From Aquabacterium sp. OR-4 (GTDB taxonomy: Bacteria; Pseudomonadota; Gammaproteobacteria; Burkholderiales; Burkholderiaceae_C): a DNA stretch of 64,000 nucleotides. Shown piece after piece: positions 49,663-58,041 of this stretch; within the stretch, counting starts at the first letter, position 1; each line of letters opens with the position of its first letter. The stretch covers positions 558,001 to 622,000 of the forward strand of contig NZ_JAOCQD020000004.1 of assembly GCF_025290835.2 (NCBI RefSeq), written 5' to 3'. The translations under genes were made by a program, and so were the position numbers. The notes under the pieces were generated by a model. The model ran no database searches. It saw nothing but the letters and a program-made list of their open reading frames with translations, and was not told where the DNA came from.

Positions 49663-50040
49663 ATGTCCATCCGCACGCTGTTCTGCATCGGCATCAACCA
49701 GAACTTCTTCAACGCCGCCCCCGACGAGGCCAAGGCCGTGTGGCTGGCCTTCGGCAGCATGATGAACGGCATTGCCGCGCTGCCCGGCGTCACGGTGCTG
49801 GGCAACATGGACGACGACCAGAGCATGGTCGGCCCCAGCACCGGCTGGCCCTGGACCTGCTATGTGCTGGCCGATGTGCCCGACCAGGCCACGGTGCATG
49901 CGGCCTGCAACCTGTTTCGCACCATCGTGGTGGGCGACGGGCCCTACAAGCTGTGGAAGTACGCCCGCATCGAGGCCCGCATGGGCCGCGAACTGGTGGT
50001 GCCGGCCAACCTGCTGCCGCCCGCCCCGGCTGCGGCCTGA
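49663..50040 (+). CDS. iacB: Small conserved protein IacB
   Basis: The 125-residue protein, beginning MSIRTLFCIGINQNFFNAAP and containing MVGPSTGWPWTCYVLADVPD, has no catalytic motif that I recognise; it may have a ferredoxin-like dimeric alpha/beta barrel fold as small proteins in aromatic loci often do. Its place between iacA and iacI corresponds to iacB in auxin-degrading clusters. The function is unknown. AAGGAAAG lies eight bases before ATG 49663. Confidence 0.8.
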   Translation: MSIRTLFCIGINQNFFNAAPDEAKAVWLAFGSMMNGIAALPGVTVLGNMDDDQSMVGPSTGWPWTCYVLADVPDQATVHAACNLFRTIVVGDGPYKLWKYARIEARMGRELVVPANLLPPAPAAA

Positions 50041-50071
50041 GCGCCTGCGCAACGCTGGCGCCACAGCCACC

Positions 50072-50656
50072 ATGCACACCCTGCCGCCCGACGATCTGCT
50101 GCAGCGCCTGGCCGACCTGGAAGCGCGACTGCAGCGCTTCGAGGATACCCAGGCCATCCGCGACTGCGTGCTGCGCTACATGGACCTGTGCGACCACCTC
50201 GACGCCCACACGCCGATGCACGCGCTGGGTGACTGCTTCACCGAGGATGCGCTGTGGGCCGGCAAGGGCGCGCGCTACGGCGCCAGCTTTGGCGGCCACC
50301 AGGGCCGCGACGCCATCGTGGCCATGCTGGGCCGCTACCGCGGCAGCCTGGCCGGCGAGCAGCCGGCGCGTGCGCCGCACTTCGCCTTCAACGCCCATTT
50401 CCTCACCAGCGAGCAGATCCGGCCCACCGGCCCGCACAGCGCCGAGGCCGCCTGGCTGATGCTGCAGACCTCCAGCTTCTCGGCCGGCGGCGCGCACCTC
50501 AACGCCGCGCGCCTGAGCCTGCAGATGCAGCGCGGCGCCGATGGCCGCTGGCGCATCGCCCGCTTCGAGACCGAGAACCTGCTCAGCCGCCCGGTGAGCA
50601 CCTGGCACAGCGACGCCGCGCTGCCGGTGCCCGCGCCGGATGCCATGCGCGACTGA
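50072..50656 (+). CDS. iacI: SnoaL/NTF2-like protein IacI
   Basis: The 194-residue protein matches the SnoaL-like NTF2 fold, including DTQAIRDCVLRYMDLCDHLD, the FTEDALWAGKGARYG strand, GRDAIVAMLGRY and WRIARFETEN. These small cones act as isomerases, hydratases or dioxygenase-associated proteins. In iac clusters the gene between iacB and iacC is iacI, which participates in breakdown of an oxidised intermediate. It starts at ATG 50072, 31 bp after iacB, without a strong ribosome-binding site. Confidence 0.82.
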   Translation: MHTLPPDDLLQRLADLEARLQRFEDTQAIRDCVLRYMDLCDHLDAHTPMHALGDCFTEDALWAGKGARYGASFGGHQGRDAIVAMLGRYRGSLAGEQPARAPHFAFNAHFLTSEQIRPTGPHSAEAAWLMLQTSSFSAGGAHLNAARLSLQMQRGADGRWRIARFETENLLSRPVSTWHSDAALPVPAPDAMRD

Positions 50657-50704
50657 CGCGACCGAGCCCATTTGACCGAACGCCCCCCACGGAAGCCCCA
50701 CGCC

Positions 50705-51994
50705 ATGAACGCCCCGACCGCCCCGATCCACTTCGTGCGCCCTGGCCGCGACCCCGCCGACCTGGTGCGCGACGACCGCGTGCACACCTCGCTGTACACC
50801 GACCCGGCGATCTTCGACGCCGAGATGGACAAGATCTTCCGCCACTGCTGGGTGTGGGTGGCGCACGAGAGCGAGCTGCCCGAGCCCGGCAGCTTCAAGA
50901 CCCACTGGGTGGGCATGGAGCCGGTGATCGTCAGCCGCGACCGCAAGAACCAGATCCATGTGCTGCTCAACCGTTGCCGCCACCGTGCCGCCACCGTGTG
51001 CGAGCACAAGAAGGGCAAGGCCGCCAGCTTCGTGTGCCCGTACCACGGCTGGGCCTATGCGCTGGATGGCCAGTTGCGCGGCGTGCCGCACCCCGAGAGC
51101 TATGGCGACTGCCTCGACAAGGCCGAGCTGCCGCTGGTGAGCCTGCGCGTGGAAAGCTACAACGGCATGGTCTTCGCCACCTTCCGCGACGATCTCGAGC
51201 CCCTGGCCGACTGGCTGGGCCCGGCCAGGAAGTGGATCGACCTGTTCATGAAGCAGGCCGGCGGCTACCCGGTCAAGGTGGCCGGCGAGCACCGCTTCCG
51301 CTTCCCCGGCAACTGGAAGATCCAGCTCGAGAACACCACCGACGCCTACCACTTTCCGCTGGTGCACAAGAGCTTCCTGAGCTCCATCGACGAAGAGACC
51401 AAGCAGGTCTTCGACTTCGTCAAGGGCCCGGGCTATGTGGAAGACCTCGGCAACGGCCACAGCGTGATGGTGATGATTCCTTCGCTGGTGGATCTGGACG
51501 CCAATCTCGATGCGCCCATCCCCGAGCGCTTTGCCGAGCTGGCCCAGGCGCTGCGCGACGAAGGCCATGACGAGCCCGCCGTGCGCCGCCTGGTGCGCGC
51601 CGTGGGCGGCACCGGCTTCAACCTGAACCTGTTTCCCAACGTGGCCTGCTCGATGGCCTTCTTCCGGGTGCTGCAGCCGGTGTCGGTGACCGAGACCGAG
51701 ATCCACCATGCGGCCATCGTGATGGACGGCGGCCCGGCCGTGTGCAACCAGGCGCGGCTGCGCCTGCACGAGCATTTCCAGGGCCCGATGGGCTTTGGCA
51801 CGCCCGACGACAGCGAGGCCTGGGAGCGCGTGCAGCAGGGCGCCAAGGCCGGGCAAGACCTCTGGATCATGGTCAACCGCGGCCTGCCCGGCGAGCGCCT
51901 CACCGCCGACGGCAAGGCCAGCGACGTGAGCGCCGAGACCGGCATGCGCGCCGCCTACCGGCAGTGGAAAAAGCTGATGACAAACGGCGCATGA
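50705..51994 (+). CDS. iacC: Rieske ring-hydroxylating dioxygenase alpha subunit IacC
   Basis: The 429-residue protein has the Rieske [2Fe-2S] site C-x-H (NRCRHRAATVC, near residue 90) and C-x2-H (CPYHGWAY, near 111), and the non-haem iron site in ENTTDAYHFPLVHKS near 212. This is the catalytic alpha subunit of aromatic-ring dioxygenases. In iac pathways IacCD with reductase IacF acts on an oxidised indole acetate derivative on the way to catechol. ATG 50705 is used; a TTG at 50672 in frame is unlikely. RBS is weak (ACGGAAG far upstream). Confidence 0.93.
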   Translation: MNAPTAPIHFVRPGRDPADLVRDDRVHTSLYTDPAIFDAEMDKIFRHCWVWVAHESELPEPGSFKTHWVGMEPVIVSRDRKNQIHVLLNRCRHRAATVCEHKKGKAASFVCPYHGWAYALDGQLRGVPHPESYGDCLDKAELPLVSLRVESYNGMVFATFRDDLEPLADWLGPARKWIDLFMKQAGGYPVKVAGEHRFRFPGNWKIQLENTTDAYHFPLVHKSFLSSIDEETKQVFDFVKGPGYVEDLGNGHSVMVMIPSLVDLDANLDAPIPERFAELAQALRDEGHDEPAVRRLVRAVGGTGFNLNLFPNVACSMAFFRVLQPVSVTETEIHHAAIVMDGGPAVCNQARLRLHEHFQGPMGFGTPDDSEAWERVQQGAKAGQDLWIMVNRGLPGERLTADGKASDVSAETGMRAAYRQWKKLMTNGA

Positions 51995-52020
51995 CGCTGC
52001 TGCGCGAGCACAGGGCGGCC

Positions 52021-52060
52021 CTGCGCTGCTCGCCGTACGGGTGTACGGCTGCGCTGCTCG
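52021..52060. repeat. Hairpin flanked by 12-bp direct repeats
   Basis: CTGCGCTGCTCG occurs at 52021-52032 and 52049-52060. Between them GCCGTAC and GTACGGC form a seven-base-pair stem around GGGT. It sits in the 139-bp gap between iacC and iacD. Confidence 0.6.
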
Positions 52061-52133
52061 AAGCACCCTGAGCCCGCTCGCGACGCTTCCTGCAGCGTTT
52101 GTTCCCGCCGACACAACCCTCCGGATTCCCCTC

Positions 52134-52610
52134 ATGAACCTGCCCCTCCTCCACAGCCTCACCGCCTTCGTCTGGGCCGAGGCCGACATGCTCGACCACG
52201 GCGAGTACGCCGCCTGGCTGGACCTCTGGGCGCCCGGCGGCCAGTACATCGTGCCGATCGACCCCGACACCACCGACTTCGACAACACCCTCAACTACGC
52301 CAACGACAACGACGCCATGCGCGCGGCCCGCGTGGCGCGGCTGGTGAGCGGCGAATCGGTGTCCACCCAGCCGATGGCGCGCACCGTGCGCAGCGTGTCG
52401 CGGCTGCGTGTGCTGGCCGAGCAGGGCGAGGTGGTCACGCTGCGCGGCGCGCAAGACCTGCGCGAGTTCCGCAAGACCGGCTTCCACCAGTACACCGCCG
52501 ATGTCACCTGGACCCTGCTGCGCAACGGCGAGGGCTGGCGCATCCAGCGCAAGGTGCTGCGCCTGGTGAACGCCACCGATGCGCTGGCCGGCATCGGCTT
52601 CATCGTCTGA
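52134..52610 (+). CDS. iacD: Ring-hydroxylating dioxygenase beta subunit IacD
   Basis: The 158-residue protein is the small beta subunit of Rieske dioxygenases (Ring_hydroxyl_B fold): FVWAEADMLDHGEYAAWLDL with WAPGGQYIVPID, RTVRSVSRLRVLAEQG and KTGFHQYTADVTW. The subunit supports hexamer assembly with IacC. ATG 52134 is the start of the conserved region; 93 bases of upstream open frame lie in a repeat-rich gap. It is followed by iacE after 13 bp. Confidence 0.9.
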   Translation: MNLPLLHSLTAFVWAEADMLDHGEYAAWLDLWAPGGQYIVPIDPDTTDFDNTLNYANDNDAMRAARVARLVSGESVSTQPMARTVRSVSRLRVLAEQGEVVTLRGAQDLREFRKTGFHQYTADVTWTLLRNGEGWRIQRKVLRLVNATDALAGIGFIV

Positions 52611-52623
52611 GCGGGGCCTTGCG

Positions 52624-53409
52624 ATGAACACCGCCGCACCCACCGCTGCACCCACGGCGGCCACCGCCGCCCCGGTCGCCCTCGTCACCGGCGCTGCCGC
52701 CGGCCTGGGCCTGGCCATCGCCAGCGAGCTGCATGCCGCCGGCCACCGCGTGCTGCTGACCGACCGCGACGCGGCCGCCGCCCAGGCCGCCGCCGCCGCG
52801 CTGGATGCCAGCGGCCGCACGGCCCGCGGCCTGGCGCTGGATGTGCTGCACAAGGCGCACTTCGAGGCCGCGCTGGCCCATCTGCACGAAGGCGGCTGGG
52901 GCACGCCGCGCGTGCTGGTGAACAACGCCGCGCTGACCCTCACCACGCCGGTGATGCAGATCAGCCCCGAGGAATTCAGCCGCGTGAGCGATGTGAACCT
53001 GCGCGGCTGCTTCCTGGCTTGCCAGGTGCTGGGCGCGGCCATGGCGGCGGCGGGCTTCGGCCGCATCGTCAACGTGGCCTCGCTGGCCGGGCAGAACGGC
53101 GGCACGGCCTCGGGCGCGCACTACGCCGCCAGCAAGGCCGGCATCCTGGCGCTGACCAAGGTCTTTGCCCGTGCGCTGGCCGGGCAGGGCGTCACGGTGA
53201 ACGCCGTGGCCCCGGGCCCGCTGGACCTGCCCTCGGTGCACGCCATGGTGCCGGCCGACCGGCTTGCCCAGATCGTGCAGACCATTCCCGTGCAGCGCCT
53301 GGGCGATGCGCGTTTCATCGCCCGCGCCGTGCTGCTGCTGGCCGACGAGGCCGCGGCCTCGGTCACCGGCGCCGCGTGGGATCTCAACGGCGGCCTGTTC
53401 ATGCGCTGA
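52624..53409 (+). CDS. iacE: Short-chain dehydrogenase IacE
   Basis: The 261-residue protein is a classical SDR: nucleotide-binding TGAAAGLG near residue 22, LVNNAALTL, catalytic Ser in VNVASLAGQNG, Tyr167 and Lys171 in YAASKAG, and NAVAPGPLD. In iac loci IacE converts the product of IacA to a further oxidised indole acetate such as dioxindole-acetate. A few Ala/Pro/Thr repeats precede the core. It starts ATG 52624 with GGGGCCTTGCG upstream and runs directly into iacF after 11 bp. Confidence 0.9.
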   Translation: MNTAAPTAAPTAATAAPVALVTGAAAGLGLAIASELHAAGHRVLLTDRDAAAAQAAAAALDASGRTARGLALDVLHKAHFEAALAHLHEGGWGTPRVLVNNAALTLTTPVMQISPEEFSRVSDVNLRGCFLACQVLGAAMAAAGFGRIVNVASLAGQNGGTASGAHYAASKAGILALTKVFARALAGQGVTVNAVAPGPLDLPSVHAMVPADRLAQIVQTIPVQRLGDARFIARAVLLLADEAAASVTGAAWDLNGGLFMR

Positions 53410-53420
53410 AGGCACTGTCC

Positions 53421-54395
53421 ATGATCCCCGAACTCCTCGATGTCATCGTGCGCCAGCCCAGCCTGCAGGGCCAGGGCGTGGCCGTCTTCACGCTGGAAGA
53501 TGCCCAGGGCCGTGCGCTGCCGGCCTTCAGTGCCGGCGCCCATGTCGACCTGCACCTGCCCGGCGGCCTGGTGCGGCCCTACTCGCTGTGCAGCGACCCC
53601 GCCGACACCCGCCGCTACCGCCTGGGCGTGCTGAAAGACCCGGCCTCGCGCGGCGGCTCGGTGGCCGTGCACCAGCACCTGCTGGTGGACGGTGCGCGCC
53701 TGGCCATCGGCGCCCCGCGCAACCTGTTTGCGCTGGTGGAAGATGCGCCGCACAGCGTGCTGGTGGGTGGCGGCATCGGCATCACGCCGATGCTGGCCAT
53801 GGCCTGGCGCCTGCATGCGCTGGGCGCCAGCTTCGAGCTGCACTACTGCGCCCGCAGCCGCGCCCAGGCCGCCTTTCTGCAGGATCTGGCCAGCGCGCCC
53901 TGGGCCGCGCGCGTGCAGCTGCATTTCGACGACGAGGGCGCGGCCGCGGCGCTGCAGCCGCGCGCCGTGCTGGCCGGCGCACCGGCCGGCCGCCATGTTT
54001 ATGTGTGCGGCCCCTCAGGCTTCATGGACTGGGTGCTGGCCGAGGCCGCCGCCGCCGGCCTGAGCGAGGCCCAGCGCCACCGCGAGTACTTCGGTGCCCC
54101 GGCCACGGCCGCCCCGGCCGGCGGTGACCAGGCCTTCGAGATCGAGCTGCGCCGCAGCGGCAAGACGGTGCAGGTGGGCGCCACGCAAAGCCTGCTGGCG
54201 GCGCTGCGCGGCGTGGGCATCCACGTCAGCGTCTCGTGCGAGCAGGGCGTGTGCGGCACCTGCGCCTGCACCGTGCTGGCAGGCGAGCCCGAGCACCGCG
54301 ACGCCTACCTCACCGACGAGGAGCGCGCCGCGAACGACCAGATCCTGGTGTGCTGCTCGCGGGCCCGCAGCCCGCGCCTGGTTCTCGATCTCTGA
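53421..54395 (+). CDS. iacF: Ferredoxin reductase IacF (oxidoreductase plus 2Fe-2S)
   Basis: The 324-residue reductase is of the VanB/phthalate-dioxygenase-reductase type. It has flavin-binding RPYSLCS, nucleotide-binding VLVGGGIGITPMLAM, VYVCGPSGFMDWV, and a C-terminal plant-type [2Fe-2S] domain with Cys273, Cys278, Cys281 and Cys311 (CEQGVCGTC then ILVCC). It passes electrons from NAD(P)H to the IacCD oxygenase. ATG 53421 follows iacE by 11 bp. Confidence 0.92.
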   Translation: MIPELLDVIVRQPSLQGQGVAVFTLEDAQGRALPAFSAGAHVDLHLPGGLVRPYSLCSDPADTRRYRLGVLKDPASRGGSVAVHQHLLVDGARLAIGAPRNLFALVEDAPHSVLVGGGIGITPMLAMAWRLHALGASFELHYCARSRAQAAFLQDLASAPWAARVQLHFDDEGAAAALQPRAVLAGAPAGRHVYVCGPSGFMDWVLAEAAAAGLSEAQRHREYFGAPATAAPAGGDQAFEIELRRSGKTVQVGATQSLLAALRGVGIHVSVSCEQGVCGTCACTVLAGEPEHRDAYLTDEERAANDQILVCCSRARSPRLVLDL

Positions 54396-54413
54396 TCGCC
54401 AAGAAAGCCTGCG

Positions 54414-54971
54414 ATGAACCCGTCTTCCGCCGCGGCCGCTGCCGCCCACTTCAGCCCGGTGTCCAGCACCGCCTTCCGCGATGGCCTGGCGCGCCTGCCC
54501 GGCGCCGTCACCGTGATCACCACCAACGGCCCGGCCGGCGCCGCGGGCTTCACCGCCTCGGCGGTGTGCAGCGTCAGCGACTCGCCGCCCACGGTGCTGG
54601 TGTGCATGAACCGCAGCTCGTTTGCGCACCGCTTTTTTGCCGGCAATGGCGTGCTGTGCATCAACGTGCTCAGTGCGGCGCAGCAGGACTTGTCGGCGTT
54701 GTTCGCCAACCGCGAAGTGGCGATGGACCAGCGCTTCGCGCGCACGCCCTGGCAGGCCTGCGCCAGCGGCGCCCCGGGGCTCGATGGCGCGCTGGTGCAG
54801 CTCGACGGCCGCATCGCCGCCACCCACGAGGTGGGCACGCACAGCATCTTCATCGTCGAGCTGGGCGAGGTGCGCCTGGCCGATGCCGGCGCCAGCCACG
54901 AGGGCCTGGCCTACTTCGGCCGTCGCTATCACGCATTGGGCGCGTCCAGCCCCGCCACCCAGCCTGCCTGA
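54414..54971 (+). CDS. iacG: Flavin reductase IacG
   Basis: The 185-residue protein is a flavin_reductase/HpaC-like domain: FRDGLARLPGAVTVITTNGP, GFTASAVCSVSDSPPTVLVC, LCINVLSAAQQDLSALFAN and HSIFIVELGEVRLADAGA. It reduces FMN or FAD with NAD(P)H for the IacA monooxygenase. It is the last of the canonical iac genes, 18 bp after iacF, and the operon continues 21 bp later. Confidence 0.9.
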   Translation: MNPSSAAAAAAHFSPVSSTAFRDGLARLPGAVTVITTNGPAGAAGFTASAVCSVSDSPPTVLVCMNRSSFAHRFFAGNGVLCINVLSAAQQDLSALFANREVAMDQRFARTPWQACASGAPGLDGALVQLDGRIAATHEVGTHSIFIVELGEVRLADAGASHEGLAYFGRRYHALGASSPATQPA

Positions 54972-54992
54972 CTGACCCACCGGAGAAACCGC

Positions 54993-55982
54993 ATGCCCGA
55001 TCGTCGTCTTGCCCTGGCCGCCGGCCTGCTGGCCCTGGGCCCGCTGTGTGCCGGCGGCGCCAGCGCCCAGGCCACCCGCCACAGCACCCGGCTGCTGGTG
55101 GGATTTCCGCCCGGTGGCACGGCCGATGTGCTGGCGCGCGCGCTGCAGCAGCGCCTGCCGGCGGGCGCCGAGCCGCTGATCGTCGAGAACAAGCCCGGCG
55201 CCGGCGGCCGCCTGGCGGTGGCCGAGCTCAAGGCCGCGCCGGCCGATGGCCGCACCGTGATGGTCTCGGCCGACCCGATCCTCACGATCTACCCGCATGT
55301 CTTTCGCCACATCGCCTACAGCACCACCGCCGATGTGCTGCCGCTGCTGCCCATCGCCAGCGAGCCGGTGGGCCTGGCGGTGGGGCCGATGGTGCCGGCC
55401 AGCGTGAAGACCCTGGCCGACTTTCTGACCTGGTGCCGCCAGCACCCCAAGGACGCCAGCTACACCACGGCCGCCGCGGGCACCACCATGCACTTCGTCG
55501 GCAGCCAGCTGGCCCATGCCAGCCAGGTGGACCTGCTGCATGTGCCGCACCGCGGCGGCGCCGCAGCGGTGCAGGACGTGATGGGCGGGCAGATCGCCGC
55601 CACCGTCACCTCGATGAGCCTGGCCATGCCGCACCTGGGCGCCGGCAGCACCGGCAAGCTGCGCGTGCTGGCCATCGCCAGCGCCAGGCGCTCGCGCCGC
55701 CTGCCCGAGGTGCCCACGTTCACCGAGCTGGGCCACCCGCAGATTCGCGCCGATGTGTACTACGGCACCTACCTGAAGGCCGGCACGCCCGCGCCGCTGC
55801 TGGCGCAGTGGGTGCAGCAGATCGGCCAGGCCGCGCAATCGGCCGAGATGCTGGCGCTGCTGGACAAGCTCTCGCTCGACCCGATGGTGCTCGGCCAGCC
55901 GGCCTTTGCCGCGCTGGTGCGCGCCGACCTCGAGCGCTGGGGCCCGATCGTCAAGGCCAGCGGCTACTCGGCCGACGATTGA
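54993..55982 (+). CDS. Bug/TctC family periplasmic receptor
   Basis: The 329-residue product begins with an export signal (MPDRRLALAAGLLALGPLCA, cleaved after ASAQ) and has the Bug receptor motif TRLLVGFPPGGTADVLARAL, then IVENKPGAGGRLAVAEL and ending YSADD. Bug proteins bind carboxylic acids, often feeding tripartite TctAB transporters, but no tctA or tctB lies nearby. The operon position after iacG suggests capture of an acid related to the pathway. RBS GGAG precedes ATG 54993. Confidence 0.92.
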   Translation: MPDRRLALAAGLLALGPLCAGGASAQATRHSTRLLVGFPPGGTADVLARALQQRLPAGAEPLIVENKPGAGGRLAVAELKAAPADGRTVMVSADPILTIYPHVFRHIAYSTTADVLPLLPIASEPVGLAVGPMVPASVKTLADFLTWCRQHPKDASYTTAAAGTTMHFVGSQLAHASQVDLLHVPHRGGAAAVQDVMGGQIAATVTSMSLAMPHLGAGSTGKLRVLAIASARRSRRLPEVPTFTELGHPQIRADVYYGTYLKAGTPAPLLAQWVQQIGQAAQSAEMLALLDKLSLDPMVLGQPAFAALVRADLERWGPIVKASGYSADD

Positions 55983-55996
55983 GAACCAGGCCCGCG

Positions 55997-57043
55997 ATGA
56001 ACGACACCCCGAACGACAAGCCCGGCCCCTGGCGCGTGATGGTGGCCGGCGCCGGCGCCATCGGCTGCCTGCTGGCCGCCCGCCTGGCCGCCGCCGGCCA
56101 TGCGGTGGATCTGCTGGCCCGCGGCCGCGGCGCCCAGGCGCTGCGCGAGCACGGCATCACGCTGCACGACCTGGATGGCACCTGGCGCGTGACGGCCGGG
56201 CACCACAGCGCCGGCCTGCGCGTGCTGCACACACCGCTGAGCGCCGCGCCCGAAGGCGGCCCGCCCGACCTGCTGCTGCTGTGCAGCAAGTCGCAAGACC
56301 TGCTGGCCCTGGCCGAGGCCGTGGCGCCGGCCATCGGCCCGCACACGCTGGTGCTGCCCTTGGTCAACGGCGTGCCCTTCTGGTTCTTCCACGGCCAGGG
56401 CGGACGCTTCGACGGGCGCGCGGTGCAGGCGGTCGACCCCGGCGGCCGGCTGCTGCGCCTGCTGCCGCTGCCGCAGCTGCTGGGCGCGGTGGTGTTCATC
56501 ACCGCCGAGTGCACATCGCCCGGCCAGGTGCAGGCCCGCAACCCGCACCTGCTGATGCTGGGCGAGCCCGCCGGCGGCCTGAGCCCGCGCCTGGCCCGCG
56601 TGGCCGCCATGCTGGAGGCGGCCGGCATCGCCACGCGGCCGCTGGAACGCATCCGCGACAAGCTGTGGACCAAGCTGGTGGCCAACCTCACCTCCAACCC
56701 GCTGTCGGTGGTGACGCGCACCACGCTGCACACGATCTACAGCGACCCCGTGCTGCTCGACACGGTGCGCGCGGTGATGCACGAGGCCTTGCTGGTGGCC
56801 GCCGCACATGGGGCGCGGCTGGAGATCGACCCGATCGAGTTCGTGCAGCTGGGCGCCGCGATGGGCGCGGTGCGCACCTCGATGCTGCAGGACTTCGAGC
56901 GTGGCCGGCCGCTGGAGCTGGCCGCCATTGGCGAGGCGGTGGTCGAGCTGGCCGGCCTCTACCAGCTGCCGATGCCGGCCACGCGCACCCTGCTGTCGCA
57001 GGCCGCCTGGCATGCGCAGCGCCGCCTGGCCGACGCGGCATGA
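55997..57043 (+). CDS. Ketopantoate-reductase-family (ApbA/PanE-like) protein
   Basis: The 348-residue protein begins with the NADP-binding MVAGAGAIGCLLAARLAAAG and has LLLCSKSQD and NGVPFW loops, then WTKLVANLTSNPLSVVTRTT and the C-terminal helical domain with FERGRPLELAAIGEAVVEL. It reduces 2-keto acids or acts as a 2-hydroxyacid dehydrogenase; in this operon it may process a side-chain acid rather than pantothenate intermediates. Its last bases form an ATGA overlap with a possible start of the aldolase frame (57040). Confidence 0.88.
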   Translation: MNDTPNDKPGPWRVMVAGAGAIGCLLAARLAAAGHAVDLLARGRGAQALREHGITLHDLDGTWRVTAGHHSAGLRVLHTPLSAAPEGGPPDLLLLCSKSQDLLALAEAVAPAIGPHTLVLPLVNGVPFWFFHGQGGRFDGRAVQAVDPGGRLLRLLPLPQLLGAVVFITAECTSPGQVQARNPHLLMLGEPAGGLSPRLARVAAMLEAAGIATRPLERIRDKLWTKLVANLTSNPLSVVTRTTLHTIYSDPVLLDTVRAVMHEALLVAAAHGARLEIDPIEFVQLGAAMGAVRTSMLQDFERGRPLELAAIGEAVVELAGLYQLPMPATRTLLSQAAWHAQRRLADAA

Positions 57044-57048
57044 CGGCC

Positions 57049-57090
57049 ACGCCCACGCCCACGCCCACGCCCACGCCCACGCCCACGCCA
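57049..57090 (+). repeat. ACGCCC hexamer microsatellite
   Basis: Six perfect ACGCCC units plus ACGCCA lie at the start of the class II aldolase frame, coding Thr-Pro repeats if translation starts at 57040. Six-base units keep the frame, so copy number may vary harmlessly or tune the N-terminus. Confidence 0.9.
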
Positions 57091-57195
57091 CCGCCGCTGC
57101 TGCAGCAGCAGCCGGCACCACCGGCGCCGGCGTTGCCCGCGCGCCTGCAGCCGCACTCCATCCAAGACTTCTCCCCGCTTTGCGAGACCGCCGCC

Positions 57196-57963
57196 ATGGA
57201 CATGCTCATCCCCGACACCCAGCCCGCCCGCCCCGCCCAGATGGCCGATGCCGAATGGGCGCTGCGCTACCAGCTGGCCGACTGCTACCACCTGGTGGAC
57301 CACTTCGGCTGGACCGAGACCATCTTCAACCACATCTCGGCCCGCCTGCCCGGCACCGCGCACTACCTGGTCAACCCCTTCGGCCTGAACTACGACGAGG
57401 TCACGCCGGCCAACCTGATCAAGGTGGATGTCGACGGCCACAAGGTCGAGCCCTCGCCGTATGACGGCAACCCCGCCGGCTTTGCGCTGCACGGCGCCAT
57501 CCACGCCGCGCGCGACGACATCCACTGCGTGATCCACACCCACACCACCGCGGTGTCGGCCATCGCGCTCAAGCGCCAGGGCTTTGCGCACGACGATTTC
57601 TACGGCGCCCAGCTCAGCGGCCGCGTGGGCTACCACGCCTTCGAGGGCATCACGCTGTTTGCCGACGAGCGCCCGCGCATGCTGCACAGCCTGGGCAGCA
57701 AGCACATCCTGGTGCTGCGCAACCACGGCGTGGCGGTGGGCGAGCTGGACATCCCGCGCGCCTTCTTCCTGCTGTGGACGGTGCAGCGCGCGGCCGAGAT
57801 CCAGGTGGCGGCCGGCGCCATTCCGGGCGACAACGTGGCCCTGCCCGAGACCATTGGCCAGCGCTGCGCCGAACTCACTGCGCAGCTGATCCGCGAAGAC
57901 GGCTTTGCCGAGAAGTTCTTTGCCGCCATGGTGCGCCGCATGCGCTCGCGCCGCGCGCACTGA
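57196..57963 (+). CDS. Class II aldolase/adducin family protein
   Basis: The 255-residue protein (from ATG 57196) has the class II aldolase fold: ALRYQLADCYHLVDHFGWTE, NHISARLPG, the metal-binding IHCVIHTHTTAVSAIAL, LRNHGVAVGELDIPRAFFLL and a third His. Alternative start ATG 57040 overlaps the preceding stop and would add a Thr-Pro repeat and Pro-rich tail. The conserved region begins only after residue 15 of the shorter form, so 57196 is favoured. Members cleave or rearrange sugar phosphates, or act as decarboxylases. No sugar phosphate context exists here, so the substrate is unknown. Confidence 0.85.
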   Translation: MDMLIPDTQPARPAQMADAEWALRYQLADCYHLVDHFGWTETIFNHISARLPGTAHYLVNPFGLNYDEVTPANLIKVDVDGHKVEPSPYDGNPAGFALHGAIHAARDDIHCVIHTHTTAVSAIALKRQGFAHDDFYGAQLSGRVGYHAFEGITLFADERPRMLHSLGSKHILVLRNHGVAVGELDIPRAFFLLWTVQRAAEIQVAAGAIPGDNVALPETIGQRCAELTAQLIREDGFAEKFFAAMVRRMRSRRAH

Positions 57964-58016
57964 GCCGCCGCCGCCACACGACGCCCCCAGCACCACCACC
58001 ACAACACCGCCAGCGC

Positions 58017-58041
58017 CCACGCCACGCCACGCCACGCCATG
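58017..58041 (+). repeat. CCACG pentamer repeat running into a start codon
   Basis: Four CCACG units are followed by CCATG, where the ATG is the start of the next gene. Gain or loss of a five-base unit changes the distance between upstream signals and the start, without shifting the reading frame. Confidence 0.85.

Noticed and set aside
57049..57090. Short tandem repeats as a CRISPR array
   Set aside because: Units are five to nine bases without spacers; no cas genes exist in the window.
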